Of a stretch of DNA of 64,000 nt, positions 20,733-29,636 are shown in pieces. This stretch comes from Dyella humicola (GTDB lineage Bacteria > Pseudomonadota > Gammaproteobacteria > Xanthomonadales > Rhodanobacteraceae), in NCBI RefSeq assembly GCF_026283945.1, contig NZ_JAPDPC010000001.1:496001-560000 (forward strand), given 5' to 3'. Numbering within the stretch: position 1 is the stretch's first letter; every line of letters begins with the position of its first letter. The notes beneath the pieces are model-generated. The model had not been told where the DNA came from. It saw only the letters and a program-made list of their open reading frames with translations, and ran no database searches. A program made the translations under genes and the position numbers.

Positions 20733-22145
20733 TCAGCCGTGGCGAAGCAACAGGCTGAGCATGCGACGGAAGCGCGCGCCGTAAGGCGGACTGAGCATGC
20801 CGGCACCATTGATGCGCGATTGGTGGAACACCGGCTTCATATGCGAGAACGTGCGGAAACCGGCTTCGCCGTGATAACCGCCGATGCCCGATGGACCCAC
20901 GCCGCCAAACGGCAGGTCATGCTGGGCAATGTGGTAAATCGTGTCGTTGATGGTGACGCCACCCGCATGGGTGCGTGACAGCACGCGGTCGATCGCGGCG
21001 CGGTCCTGTTCGAACAGATACAGGGCCAGCGGCTGCGGATGCGCAGCCACATAGGCGATCGCTTCGTCCAGCGTGTCATACGGCAGCAGCGGCAGCAGCG
21101 GGCCGAAGATCTCGTCCTGCATCACCGCCATGCTGTCGTTGACACCGGTCAGCAGCATCGGTGGCATCAGGCGACGCGAGGCATCCTCCTGCGCATCGGT
21201 GAGTGGCTCCAGGCGGGCGCCCGCCGCCACGGCGTCGTCGCGCAGCTTCGCCAGACGCGCGTACTGGCGGTCAGTGATCACGGTGGCGTATTGCCCCAGC
21301 GTATCCAGCGACGGATACAGCCGCGCCGTGGCCGCACGAGCGGCAGCGACAAACTCCGCCACGCGTGCGCGCGGCACCAGCAGGTAGTCGGGTGCGATGC
21401 AGGTCTGGCCCGCGTTCACCAGCTTGCCGAGCACGACGCGTTCGGCGGCGTGCTCCAGCCGCGCGGTAGGGCCGATGATGACCGGCGACTTGCCACCCAG
21501 CTCCAAGGTCACCGGCGTGAGATTGGCGGCGGCGGCGCGCATCACATGGTGACCGACCGCGGTGGAGCCGGTGAACAGCAGATGGTCGAACGGCAACGCC
21601 GAGAACGCCTGTGCCACCTCCGCGTCGCCCGTCACCACCACGACCTCGTCGGCCTTGAAATAGCGCGCCGCCTGTTCGGCGAACAGCGCCGAAAAACGTG
21701 GCGTGTACTCGCTCATCTTCAGCATCACGCGGTTGCCCGCGGTGAGCGCGTCGATCAGCGGGCCGACGGCGAGGAAGATCGGGTAGTTCCACGGCACGAT
21801 GATGCCGACCACACCGCGTGGCTGCGGCAGCTGCGCGATTTTCGCCGGCAGGAACACCATGTTGGCGAGCCCGCGACGCGCGCGCATCCAGCGGCGTCCG
21901 CGGCGCAGCGAGTAGCGCAGGTTGGACAGGCTCGGGTAGATCTCCAGCAGTTCGGTCTCTTCGACCGGCCGATGGCCGAAGTCAGCGCTGATCGCCTTGG
22001 CGAACGCCTCGCGCTGTTCGGTCAGCATCTTCTCCAGCGCGCGCAGGCGGGTGGCACGCACGCTCCAGGCCGGCATCGGATCAGCCGCCTGCGCGTTGCG
22101 CAGGCGGGCCAGGGTGGCGTTGAGATACTGGCTGGTTTCGGTCAT
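20733..22145 (-). CDS. coniferyl aldehyde dehydrogenase family protein
   Basis: A 470-residue NAD(P)-dependent aldehyde dehydrogenase of the class-3/coniferyl-aldehyde branch (CalB-like). The visible landmarks are IIVPWNYP (115-122), catalytic Glu215 in LELGGKSP and catalytic Cys249 in NAGQTCIAPDY. The length is normal for this short branch, which acts on aromatic or fatty aldehydes. There is no signal peptide, so it is cytoplasmic or peripherally membrane-bound. It starts 6 bp after the TonB-receptor stop and is the last gene of a four-gene operon, so it probably oxidises an aldehyde derived from the imported substrate. Coniferaldehyde itself is only one possible substrate. Confidence 0.9.
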   Translation of the reverse strand: MTETSQYLNATLARLRNAQAADPMPAWSVRATRLRALEKMLTEQREAFAKAISADFGHRPVEETELLEIYPSLSNLRYSLRRGRRWMRARRGLANMVFLPAKIAQLPQPRGVVGIIVPWNYPIFLAVGPLIDALTAGNRVMLKMSEYTPRFSALFAEQAARYFKADEVVVVTGDAEVAQAFSALPFDHLLFTGSTAVGHHVMRAAAANLTPVTLELGGKSPVIIGPTARLEHAAERVVLGKLVNAGQTCIAPDYLLVPRARVAEFVAAARAATARLYPSLDTLGQYATVITDRQYARLAKLRDDAVAAGARLEPLTDAQEDASRRLMPPMLLTGVNDSMAVMQDEIFGPLLPLLPYDTLDEAIAYVAAHPQPLALYLFEQDRAAIDRVLSRTHAGGVTINDTIYHIAQHDLPFGGVGPSGIGGYHGEAGFRTFSHMKPVFHQSRINGAGMLSPPYGARFRRMLSLLLRHG

Positions 22146-22151
22146 GTCGGA

Positions 22152-24620
22152 TCAGAACTTGGCATGCAATTCGACGCCGTACACGCGTGGCGGCGAAATG
22201 CTGGCGAACGGCGTGCCGAACACGCTGGTGCTGATGTTGTTCACGCCGGTCACGTACCGTTTGTTGAAGATATTGGTGCCATACAGTGCCACACCCCAGC
22301 GATCGCCGGCTGCGCTCCAGCCCAGGCGCGCGTCAGTGCGCTGCTGGCTGGTGCCGATCTGGAAGTTCGGGCTGATGTTGCACGAGCCCTGCACCTGCGA
22401 ATCGGAATTGCAGCGCGCCTTGCCACGATAGGCCTGCGACAAGTCGAACTCCACATCGCCGTTCGCTACATGATGCCATGTATAGGCCAGCGAGGCGGCG
22501 GCAGAGAACTTCGGCGTGCCGGTCGGCTGGCCGTCCAGGTTGGTGCCATCGGGCGCCGTCGCATTGCGATACGTGTCATCGATATAGGCGCCGTTGAAGC
22601 TGATGCGGAAGCTTTCGATCGGCCGCCACTGCGCTTCGAGCTCCAGGCCCTTGGCTTCCTGGTTGCTGCTGTTGACGATATACACCGGCACGACCGAACC
22701 GGCGCTGTTCGGGTCCAGCGCCAGCGACTGCAGGTTGTTGTAGCGGTAGTAATACATCGAGGCATTCAGCAGCAGGTTCTGCTCAGGGAACAGGCTCTTG
22801 ATGCCGGCCTCGTAGTTCGTCACCGTTTCCGGCGCGAAGCGCGAGCCGATCTCGACGCTGTTGTAACCGCCGGCCTTGTAGCCGCGCGTGACTGAGACAT
22901 AGCCCATCACGTCAGGCGTGAACTTGTAGTCCGCCACGACGCGGGGGCTGAAATTGTTCCAGGTGTTGCTTTCCGCTACCCGTACGCCCACGGCGGTGGG
23001 GAAGATCACATTGCCGCCGAAGGCGGCCAGCGCTCCTTGCGCGTCGGGCGGCAGCATCTGGGTGATGCCAAGCCCATTGAGTCCGGCAATGACGCCATCG
23101 AAGGCAGGCGCGCTGCGCGGCATGTTGTACCAGGTGAAGTCCTTCTCATCGCGCGTATAGCGCAGGCCCGTGGTGATGTTGAACTTGTCGTTGACGTGCC
23201 AGATCACGTCGCCGAACGCGGCGTAGGCCTTGAAATTGCCGTCATTGCTGATGGCTTCCTGCCACGGAAAGCCGAGCAGCGAGAACGGCAGGCCCATCGC
23301 GGCCAGCCCATTGCTGATGTCGGTCAGCGGCGTACCGACGCCGAGGACGTTCTGCGCCAGCGTGTCGAGGCTGCTCGTGTTGGTATTGGTCTGGCTCTGC
23401 TGGCGCGCCTGTTCCTGGTAGTAGCTGACGCCGCTCACCCAGTCCATCAGGTCGTTGTTGCCCGTGAGTTTGAACTCCTGGTACCAGCTGTTGTTGTGTT
23501 CGACGTTGGCGGTGTCGAGATAGGTGACGACGTGGTTGGTGCCGTCGTAGTCGCCGCGATTGAAGGTGTCGAAGCCGCGCCAGGCCGTGGTCGAGACCAG
23601 GCTGCCCCAGCTGAAGGAATGATCGACCGACAGCGTGGCGCCATCGAAGCGGCGCGTTTCCCGTGCGCCGATCGCGTCGTTGTAGAGCGGCGCGTGCAGC
23701 GGGTTGAGATAGGTGGTCGGATCGGCCGGGAATGGCGCGCGCTGGTTAGTGTCGTTGGACAGCGGGATCAGGCCGATAGCGGGTTCAGGCGCCTGGTTGA
23801 GCTTTTCGTGATCCCACGAAAGCAACACGCGGGTATTGTCGGTGATGTTCCAGCGATACACCGCGCGGGTGCCCCACTGGTTCTCGCCGCCGTATTGCTT
23901 GCCGGTGGCGGCATCCTTGATCCAGCCGTCGCTCTGGTTGTCCAGTACGCTCAGGCGCAGCGCCATGTCCTTGTTGATGGGGATATTGAGCAAGGCGTCA
24001 GCATAGCGCTGGCCCTCGTTGCCGATGCGCACTCGCGCATCACCCTCGAACTTGTCGGTGGGCTCGTTGGTGACGATGGAGATCGCGCCGCCGGCGGCAT
24101 TGCGGCCAAACAGCGTGCCCTGCGGACCCTTCAGTACCTCGATGCGCGCGATGTCGTTGAACGCCAGCAAGGCGCCACCCGAACGCGCCGCATAGACGCC
24201 GTCGACGTAGACGCCAACGGCGGATTCGGTGCCGACACCAAAGTTGGAGGTGCTGATGCCGCGCAATTCATACGTGGGCTGGGTCGGCTGGCTCGCGTTG
24301 ACGACCAACCCCGGCACGAAGATGTCCATCTTGCTGAGGTCGGTCGCGGCCAGCGTATCGATCTGCTTGGCGGTGACGATCTGCAGCGCAATCGGCACCG
24401 ACTGCACTTCCTGCGTGCGGCTCTGCGCGGTCACGGTGACGTTGCCGAGCAGCTTGGCCTTGTCGGGATTGGCCGTGGTGCTGCTGGAGCTGTCCTGCGG
24501 CGATGGCTGTGCCTGATCGTCGGCAAACGCGACGGCGGCATGGCTGCCGAGCAGAAATACCGTGCCACCGAACAGCAGGCGGCGCAGGCAAACGGACAGC
24601 GGACGTGGACGCATGGTCAT
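22152..24620 (-). CDS. TonB-dependent receptor of the organic-substrate type
   Basis: An 822-residue outer membrane receptor. After a signal peptide ending near AAVAFA comes a TonB box-like NVTVTAQSR, a plug domain with VPGLVVNAS, LRGIST and LKGPQGTLFGRNAAGGAI (about residues 145-163), and a barrel ending in LHAKF. GGGGAG lies 9 bases before the ATG at 24620. The sequence style resembles receptors common in Sphingomonadales and Xanthomonadales that import carbohydrates, aromatics or other organics rather than ferric siderophores, and no Fur box is seen here. It lies 62 bp behind the diheme cytochrome and 6 bp before the aldehyde dehydrogenase. Confidence 0.92.
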   Translation of the reverse strand: MTMRPRPLSVCLRRLLFGGTVFLLGSHAAVAFADDQAQPSPQDSSSSTTANPDKAKLLGNVTVTAQSRTQEVQSVPIALQIVTAKQIDTLAATDLSKMDIFVPGLVVNASQPTQPTYELRGISTSNFGVGTESAVGVYVDGVYAARSGGALLAFNDIARIEVLKGPQGTLFGRNAAGGAISIVTNEPTDKFEGDARVRIGNEGQRYADALLNIPINKDMALRLSVLDNQSDGWIKDAATGKQYGGENQWGTRAVYRWNITDNTRVLLSWDHEKLNQAPEPAIGLIPLSNDTNQRAPFPADPTTYLNPLHAPLYNDAIGARETRRFDGATLSVDHSFSWGSLVSTTAWRGFDTFNRGDYDGTNHVVTYLDTANVEHNNSWYQEFKLTGNNDLMDWVSGVSYYQEQARQQSQTNTNTSSLDTLAQNVLGVGTPLTDISNGLAAMGLPFSLLGFPWQEAISNDGNFKAYAAFGDVIWHVNDKFNITTGLRYTRDEKDFTWYNMPRSAPAFDGVIAGLNGLGITQMLPPDAQGALAAFGGNVIFPTAVGVRVAESNTWNNFSPRVVADYKFTPDVMGYVSVTRGYKAGGYNSVEIGSRFAPETVTNYEAGIKSLFPEQNLLLNASMYYYRYNNLQSLALDPNSAGSVVPVYIVNSSNQEAKGLELEAQWRPIESFRISFNGAYIDDTYRNATAPDGTNLDGQPTGTPKFSAAASLAYTWHHVANGDVEFDLSQAYRGKARCNSDSQVQGSCNISPNFQIGTSQQRTDARLGWSAAGDRWGVALYGTNIFNKRYVTGVNNISTSVFGTPFASISPPRVYGVELHAKF

Positions 24621-24682
24621 CACCGGTTTCTCCCCTTTTGTATATGTAGAGCCGCGGTTTCAGCCCGCGGCTTGCAGAGCAC

Positions 24683-25828
24683 TCAATGAATCGCGACGCA
24701 GCCCCCCGACTGCGCCGCGATCCATGCCTTGATCAGTGCAACGCCCTCACGATGCACTGTGCTTCTCCCCAACTCGGGCATCATCACGCCGGGATCGGCC
24801 GAGTCCATGCGATACGGCAGGATGGAGTCGTTCGGAACGCCTGGCACGATGTCGAACAAATGGTCACCGGTACCGCGGCCAGCCGCGACAGGCGGCTTGC
24901 AGATGCCCAGGTGACGGTCTTCGGGCGCGCTCACGTCCAGCGTCAGTCCGGTCGTATTGGCCGCGCCCTTCGGATTGTGGCAGTGCCCGCAGTTGATATC
25001 GAGATAGGCACGCGCACGCGCGTCGAGCGACGCATGCGTGTCCATCCAGTTCGCGTTGCGCGGCGCTTCCGCCGGCGCTGGCGCGCCGGTGAGATAGCCC
25101 ACCTTCATCAAATGGGCGAGCTGGTTTTCCGGGCCGTCGGCATAGTGATAGTCACGGTTGAGATGGCGCGCCTTGGGTCCAATTGGATGGATTTTGCGCG
25201 TGACCCAATCCTGCGCGTGGCAGCTGGAGCACTGGCTCTCGTCGGGCACCACATAGTTGAAGTCTTCGCGCTCGCCGGCATCGGCGACCAGGGTCAACGG
25301 AATCACCGCGCCGGTGCGCGCCAGTTCGGCGTCGCTCTGGTCGTCCTTCCACACGTACGGAATGGCCGCCCAGCCCGCTTCGCGGCGCACCAGGATGCGT
25401 GTCTCGACCAAGTGCACATTCGCGAGGTCGAGGCCTTCGCCGGCGAAGTCGCGTGAGCTGTCATAGGTACGTGCGACGTCGCTGAACTTCCCATTCGCCG
25501 TTTTCGGGTAGTAGAAGGTCTTGCTGATGATGGTGCCGACCGGGAAATCGAACGTATCGGTGGCGTCATACTTGGCGGACACGCCCTTGGGCATCCAGAT
25601 CGTGCGCAGCTTGTGCGCGTAATCGGTGAACAGCGGCGTGTTGAGGTCGTACGGCACCACACCTTCGTTGAGCACGAGCTTGCCGCCGCGCACTTCCACG
25701 ACATGCCAGTCGCTGAGTCTTGGCGGGCGCCCATCCGCCTGGAACGCCACCGGGTCCAGGCCACGGTGGCAAGCACTCACCAACAGCAACGCCAGCAACA
25801 GGCCGGCACGCAAACAGTACTTCATCAT
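24683..25828 (-). CDS. diheme c-type cytochrome lipoprotein, SO2930/HNE_0200-like family
   Basis: A 381-residue exported cytochrome. The start MMKYCLRAG at 25828 gives a lipoprotein signal ending in VSAC with Cys20. Two CxxCH heme-binding motifs occur: C200-S-S-C203-H204 and C280-G-H-C283-H284. The conserved N-terminal segment VVPYDLNTPLFTDYAHK (about 58-74) and the IHPIGPKARHLNRDY stretch match my memory of the SO2930-family proteins, whose function is unknown. Several candidate Met or His distal ligands are present. The Shine-Dalgarno GAGG overlaps the stop codon of the beta-helix gene, so translation is coupled. I infer a periplasmic electron-transfer role, accepting electrons from an unidentified dehydrogenase. 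Confidence 0.85.
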   Translation of the reverse strand: MMKYCLRAGLLLALLLVSACHRGLDPVAFQADGRPPRLSDWHVVEVRGGKLVLNEGVVPYDLNTPLFTDYAHKLRTIWMPKGVSAKYDATDTFDFPVGTIISKTFYYPKTANGKFSDVARTYDSSRDFAGEGLDLANVHLVETRILVRREAGWAAIPYVWKDDQSDAELARTGAVIPLTLVADAGEREDFNYVVPDESQCSSCHAQDWVTRKIHPIGPKARHLNRDYHYADGPENQLAHLMKVGYLTGAPAPAEAPRNANWMDTHASLDARARAYLDINCGHCHNPKGAANTTGLTLDVSAPEDRHLGICKPPVAAGRGTGDHLFDIVPGVPNDSILPYRMDSADPGVMMPELGRSTVHREGVALIKAWIAAQSGGCVAIH

Positions 25829-25839
25829 CGACGACTGCC

Positions 25840-27078
25840 TCAGGCTTTCGGTTCCGGATCGAGCACAACCGGCGACAGCTTGGGCAGCGTGCACTGGTAC
25901 GGCTTGGTGTCGGTGCTGGGGTTCTTATAGTCATGCGGGCCGTCGGCATTGATCACGCCCACATCGCCGTTCTGGATGCAGAACCGTTCGCCGTCAGGCG
26001 GCAGGCCGTTAACCAGCGTCCTCTGGTCCACATAACCATCCCACAGGATGTCCGGGAACTTGCCGTTGATGCCGAACACCGCGGTCTTCAGCGTCTTCAG
26101 CTTGATGCCGTCGGGTGAATCGCCGCCACCCTTGAAGCGGTTGTCGTAGATGAAGATGCCTTTCGGATACGGGTTGTAGTCGGCCGCCACGCCCTTGGTG
26201 TTGTAGTAGTTGGTGGAGAAATAACTGGAGATGATCACATTGGCCGTCTTGTGGTCGGCGATGTCGTTGTCGAAGATCTCCACCTTGTCGTTGGAATTGA
26301 CCACCACGCCCGCGCCACGCGGCACGCTGGCCACCGCCGCACCCTTGGCGGCGAAGTTGTCGGTGTTGTTGTCGAACACCTGGTTCTTGAACACGCGCGA
26401 ACTGTGCCCGGCCTGCGACAGATTCGGCATGTTGAACACCAGGATGCCGCCGGTGTTGTGGGTGGCGGTGTTGTCGTAGACGTCGGCGTTCACCGAATTC
26501 TCGATCTCGATGCCGGCCACGTTGTACTCGGCATGATTGCGCCGCACCACGATGTTGTTGGACTGGCCGACGTAGATGCCCGCGTCGGAGGCGCCAATCA
26601 CCACCGAGTCTTCCACCAGCACGTTCTGCGTCTTCACCGGGTACAGGCCGTAGGCACCGTTGGTGGTCTTGGGACCGCCGGTCCATTCCACGCGCACGCC
26701 GCGGATGGTGATGTTCTTGCCCTGGTTGATCTTCAGGGCATCGCCCTTGGTGTCTTCCAGGGCCAGGTCCTCGATGGTGAAGTCGTTGGCATTCACCAGC
26801 AGGCCTTCGGGGCCGACCACCTGACCCTTGAACGACAGCACGGTCTGGTCCTTGCCGGCGCCCCTGATGGTCACGCCGTCCGTGCGCAGGCTCAGGCCGC
26901 GCTGGAGATGGTAGTGACCCGCGGGAATCTCGATCACGCTGCCCGGCTTCGCGTCGAGCAACTGCTGCTGGAGCTTGGCCTCGAAGGAGGCGTCGGTGCT
27001 GCTCTGCGTGGGGGCCTGTTGACTGCTGCAAGCGGCCAGCAGGAACGGAATGATCACGGCCAGATGAGTTTTGCGCAT
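25840..27078 (-). CDS. parallel beta-helix repeat lipoprotein
   Basis: A 412-residue exported protein. The start at 27078 (MRKTHLAVII) gives a short lipoprotein signal with lipobox LAAC and Cys17. Most of the rest is a right-handed parallel beta-helix, seen as repeated N/D-rich rungs such as NIVVRRNHAEYN, ADVYDNTATHN and VEIFDNDIADH (about residues 175-275). The C-terminal ~90 residues are non-repetitive and include two cysteines (in FCIQNGD and YQCTLP). The fold is shared by polysaccharide lyases and sugar-binding proteins, but no lyase catalytic residues could be assigned. It is the first gene of the operon and precedes the diheme cytochrome by 11 bp, a pairing known in other proteobacteria. 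Confidence 0.87.
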   Translation of the reverse strand: MRKTHLAVIIPFLLAACSSQQAPTQSSTDASFEAKLQQQLLDAKPGSVIEIPAGHYHLQRGLSLRTDGVTIRGAGKDQTVLSFKGQVVGPEGLLVNANDFTIEDLALEDTKGDALKINQGKNITIRGVRVEWTGGPKTTNGAYGLYPVKTQNVLVEDSVVIGASDAGIYVGQSNNIVVRRNHAEYNVAGIEIENSVNADVYDNTATHNTGGILVFNMPNLSQAGHSSRVFKNQVFDNNTDNFAAKGAAVASVPRGAGVVVNSNDKVEIFDNDIADHKTANVIISSYFSTNYYNTKGVAADYNPYPKGIFIYDNRFKGGGDSPDGIKLKTLKTAVFGINGKFPDILWDGYVDQRTLVNGLPPDGERFCIQNGDVGVINADGPHDYKNPSTDTKPYQCTLPKLSPVVLDPEPKA

Positions 27079-27252
27079 GGTTGCCTTGCTTCCCCGGGTG
27101 CGACAGTGTGCTTGACGAGCCACTGTCTCGGAATCCGCTGGCGGCGGGGAGGGGCGTAGCAGCGGTGAAGGGGGGCAATTCGGCCAGCGTCGCTCCCCCG
27201 GATGACCGCGACGGTCAGTCCGGAGGAGCCGGGTCGCGCCTGCGCAAGCGGT

Positions 27253-29400
27253 TTACCAGCGGTAGCGCGCCGATACGGTGATTTCGCGCGGATAGCCGTA
27301 GTAGCACCAGATCGCGCTGTTGCAGGCACTGACGTAGGTCCGGTCGAACAGGTTGGCGGCGGTGACCTGGAAGCGCCAGTTCTGCAGGTCGTAGTGGGCA
27401 TTGGCGTCGTACAACACATAGCCGCCGGTGCGGAACGCGTTGTTCGCGTCGCCGTAGTGCGCACCGATATAGCGCACGCCACCGCCGAAACCGAGGCCGG
27501 CCAGCACGCCTGCATGCACGTTGTAGTCGGCCGAGACTGAGGCCTGCTGCTTCGGCACCAGGGCGACCTGCTTGCCCAGGGTGGCATCGTTGGCGCGCGT
27601 GACCTTGGCATCGGTGTAGGCGTAGGCGGCCGTCATGCTGAGGTGATCGGTCAGCGCGACATTCGCTTCCAGTTCCGCGCCACGGGTGCGGGTCTGGCCC
27701 TGCTGCAGCGAGAAGAACAGGTGCTCGGGATCGACGGTGAGCGAATTCTTCAGCGTCAGCTGGTACACCGCCGCCGTGATCAGCGTGCGCCCCGAGGGCG
27801 TCTGGTATTTCACGCCGCCTTCGTACTGATCGCCGGTGGTCGGCTTGAACGCATTGCCTTCGAAGGTCTGGCCCACCGTGGTCATGAACGAATGGGAATA
27901 GGCGATATACGGGACCAAGCCCAGATCGGTGGTGTAGTTGAGGCCGAGGCGACCGGAGAAGGCGCTGTCGTTCTGCTTGTCCTGGGTGTTGGCGATCTGG
28001 TCGTCGACCTTATTGGTCACCCAGTCGTTGCGTCCGCTGGCGACGAGGCCCCAGCGGCCCCAGTTGATCTGGTCCTGCACGTACGCGCCGAGCTGTTCGA
28101 GCACGCTATGAGTGTGAAAGGTGTAGGGCGTCGGCGTGATTGGCGCGCCGTAGACCGGATCGAAGATATCGATGGGCGGCGCGGCGCCGAAGCCGGATTT
28201 GTAGTCGTTGCTGCTGTGGAGATAGTCCACGCCCATCAGCACCGTGTGCTGCACATCGCCCTGGGCGAATTGCGCCTCGGCCTGGTTGTCCACGGCCACC
28301 ACATGCGCCTCGTCCACCAGCGGATAGTTGTAGCGGTTGAGCGTGCGCAGGTCGTCCTGCAGCCCCAGGCTGCCGATCGAACGGTGATCCACCGTTTCGT
28401 TCTGCACGCGCAGGTCCTGGCGCACCGACCACACCTCGTTGAAGCGATGGGTGAATTCGTAGCCGAGCGACGCGTCGGTCTTGTGGTAGTAGTCGTAGTC
28501 CGGCTCGCCGGTATTGACGTCGCGCGGGATCTGGCCGTTGGGATTCGGGTAAAGCGTGCCCTGCGAGGGCAGGAAGCCGCCCACGCCGCTGGACAGGCTG
28601 CGCTGGTAGCGCGCCAGCAAGGTCAGCGAGGTGTCGTCGTCCGGCTTCCAGGTGAGGCTGGGGGCGAAGTAGTAGCGATCGTCCTGCGAGTGCTCGATGT
28701 TGGAGTCGCCCTTGCGGGCGAGTGCCACCACGCGCCACAGCCAGTGGCCGTCGCTGTCGAGCTGGCCGCCGGTATCGCCGGCCAGCTGGCGCTGGCCAAA
28801 GCTGCCCACGGTCGCCTCGATTTCCTGCGGCGCCTCCAGGCTGGGGCGCTTGCTGGTCATGTCGATCATGCCGCCCGGCGGCATCTGGCCGTACATCACC
28901 GAGGTCGGGCCCTTGTTCACTTCGATGCGCTCCAGGCCGTACGGCTCGATGCGCGAGTCGGCCGTCCACACGCCATTGGGCAGGGCCAGGCCGTCCAGGA
29001 ACTTGGCCGGGTCGTAGCCGCGGATGAGGATCCAGTCGCTGCGCGGATCGGCGCCATAGCTGCCGCCCACCGCGCCGGCCAGGTAGCGCACGGCTTCGTC
29101 CAGGCCTTGCACGCCGTACAACTGCATGCGCTCGGGGGTGATGATGCTGACCGACTGCGGAATGTCGACCGTCGGCGTTTCGGTCTTGGTGGTCGAGTAG
29201 ACGACGTTGACTGCCTCGAGGGCGACGCTGTCTTTGCTGTCTTTGCTGTCCTTGCCGACTTTGGCGTCTTTGCCGTCTTGGCTAGTGGTGGTCGCTTGCT
29301 GCGCGTTGGTGCTGTCGGTTTGCTCGGCTGCAAAGGCCGGGCCGGCGAGAGCAAGCGACATCGCGACCAGAAGCGCACTTCTGGAATAAGTGGCAGACAT
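27253..29400 (-). CDS. TonB-dependent siderophore receptor
   Basis: A 715-residue outer membrane receptor of the FhuA/FpvA class. The start at 29400 (MSATYSRSALL) gives a clean signal peptide ending near AFAAEQ. A Lys/Asp/Ser-rich low-complexity linker (KDSKDSKDS) comes before the plug. Plug motifs include IPQSVSIITPE, LIRGYD, VNKGPTSVMYGQMPPGGMI and SKRP; the barrel ends in SARYRW. Such receptors import ferric siderophores with TonB-ExbBD energy. A Fur box overlaps the promoter 74 bp upstream, which supports iron-repressed expression. No siderophore biosynthesis genes are near. The GTG at 29451 is an alternative start but would bury the signal peptide. Confidence 0.93.
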   Translation of the reverse strand: MSATYSRSALLVAMSLALAGPAFAAEQTDSTNAQQATTTSQDGKDAKVGKDSKDSKDSVALEAVNVVYSTTKTETPTVDIPQSVSIITPERMQLYGVQGLDEAVRYLAGAVGGSYGADPRSDWILIRGYDPAKFLDGLALPNGVWTADSRIEPYGLERIEVNKGPTSVMYGQMPPGGMIDMTSKRPSLEAPQEIEATVGSFGQRQLAGDTGGQLDSDGHWLWRVVALARKGDSNIEHSQDDRYYFAPSLTWKPDDDTSLTLLARYQRSLSSGVGGFLPSQGTLYPNPNGQIPRDVNTGEPDYDYYHKTDASLGYEFTHRFNEVWSVRQDLRVQNETVDHRSIGSLGLQDDLRTLNRYNYPLVDEAHVVAVDNQAEAQFAQGDVQHTVLMGVDYLHSSNDYKSGFGAAPPIDIFDPVYGAPITPTPYTFHTHSVLEQLGAYVQDQINWGRWGLVASGRNDWVTNKVDDQIANTQDKQNDSAFSGRLGLNYTTDLGLVPYIAYSHSFMTTVGQTFEGNAFKPTTGDQYEGGVKYQTPSGRTLITAAVYQLTLKNSLTVDPEHLFFSLQQGQTRTRGAELEANVALTDHLSMTAAYAYTDAKVTRANDATLGKQVALVPKQQASVSADYNVHAGVLAGLGFGGGVRYIGAHYGDANNAFRTGGYVLYDANAHYDLQNWRFQVTAANLFDRTYVSACNSAIWCYYGYPREITVSARYRW

Positions 29401-29473
29401 ACGGGGCAACCTGGGCAGAAAGGAATGGGTTGTGGCCCGTACCAGCGCCACCCGCTCTGACGGCGGATGGTTA

Positions 29474-29492
29474 AATGATAGTGATTCGCATT
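29474..29492 (-). promoter_or_regulatory. Fur box
   Basis: On the minus strand it reads AATGCGAATCACTATCATT, a close match to the 19-bp Fur consensus (GATAATGATAATCATTATC) in its AAT-rich dyad. It lies 74 bp upstream of the siderophore receptor start and overlaps the -10 hexamer. Confidence 0.82.
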
Positions 29493-29502
29493 ATTAGTTC
29501 AA
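29475..29502 (-). promoter_or_regulatory. sigma70-like promoter of the siderophore receptor
   Basis: On the minus strand, TTGAAC (29502-29497) is followed after 16 bases by TATCAT (29480-29475). The match is 4/6 and 5/6 to consensus. The Fur box covers the -10 region and the spacer, so iron-loaded Fur would block RNA polymerase directly. The predicted leader is about 65 bases. Confidence 0.6.
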
Positions 29503-29636
29503 GTTTTTTGATCTAGGCTGGGAAAGGCTGGCCGTGTTAGGCCGTCCGGGTGCCCGATGACGATCGCCCGGCCGAGCCGGGGTTGGGAGCCGAAGACTGC
29601 CGGCATGCTGCCGTTATGGACGGTCTTGCCTGGGAT

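Noticed and set aside
21039-22895. 618-codon plus-strand frame across the aldehyde dehydrogenase and TonB receptor genes
   Set aside because: It spans two well-supported genes on the opposite strand and reads as compositionally biased low-complexity protein.
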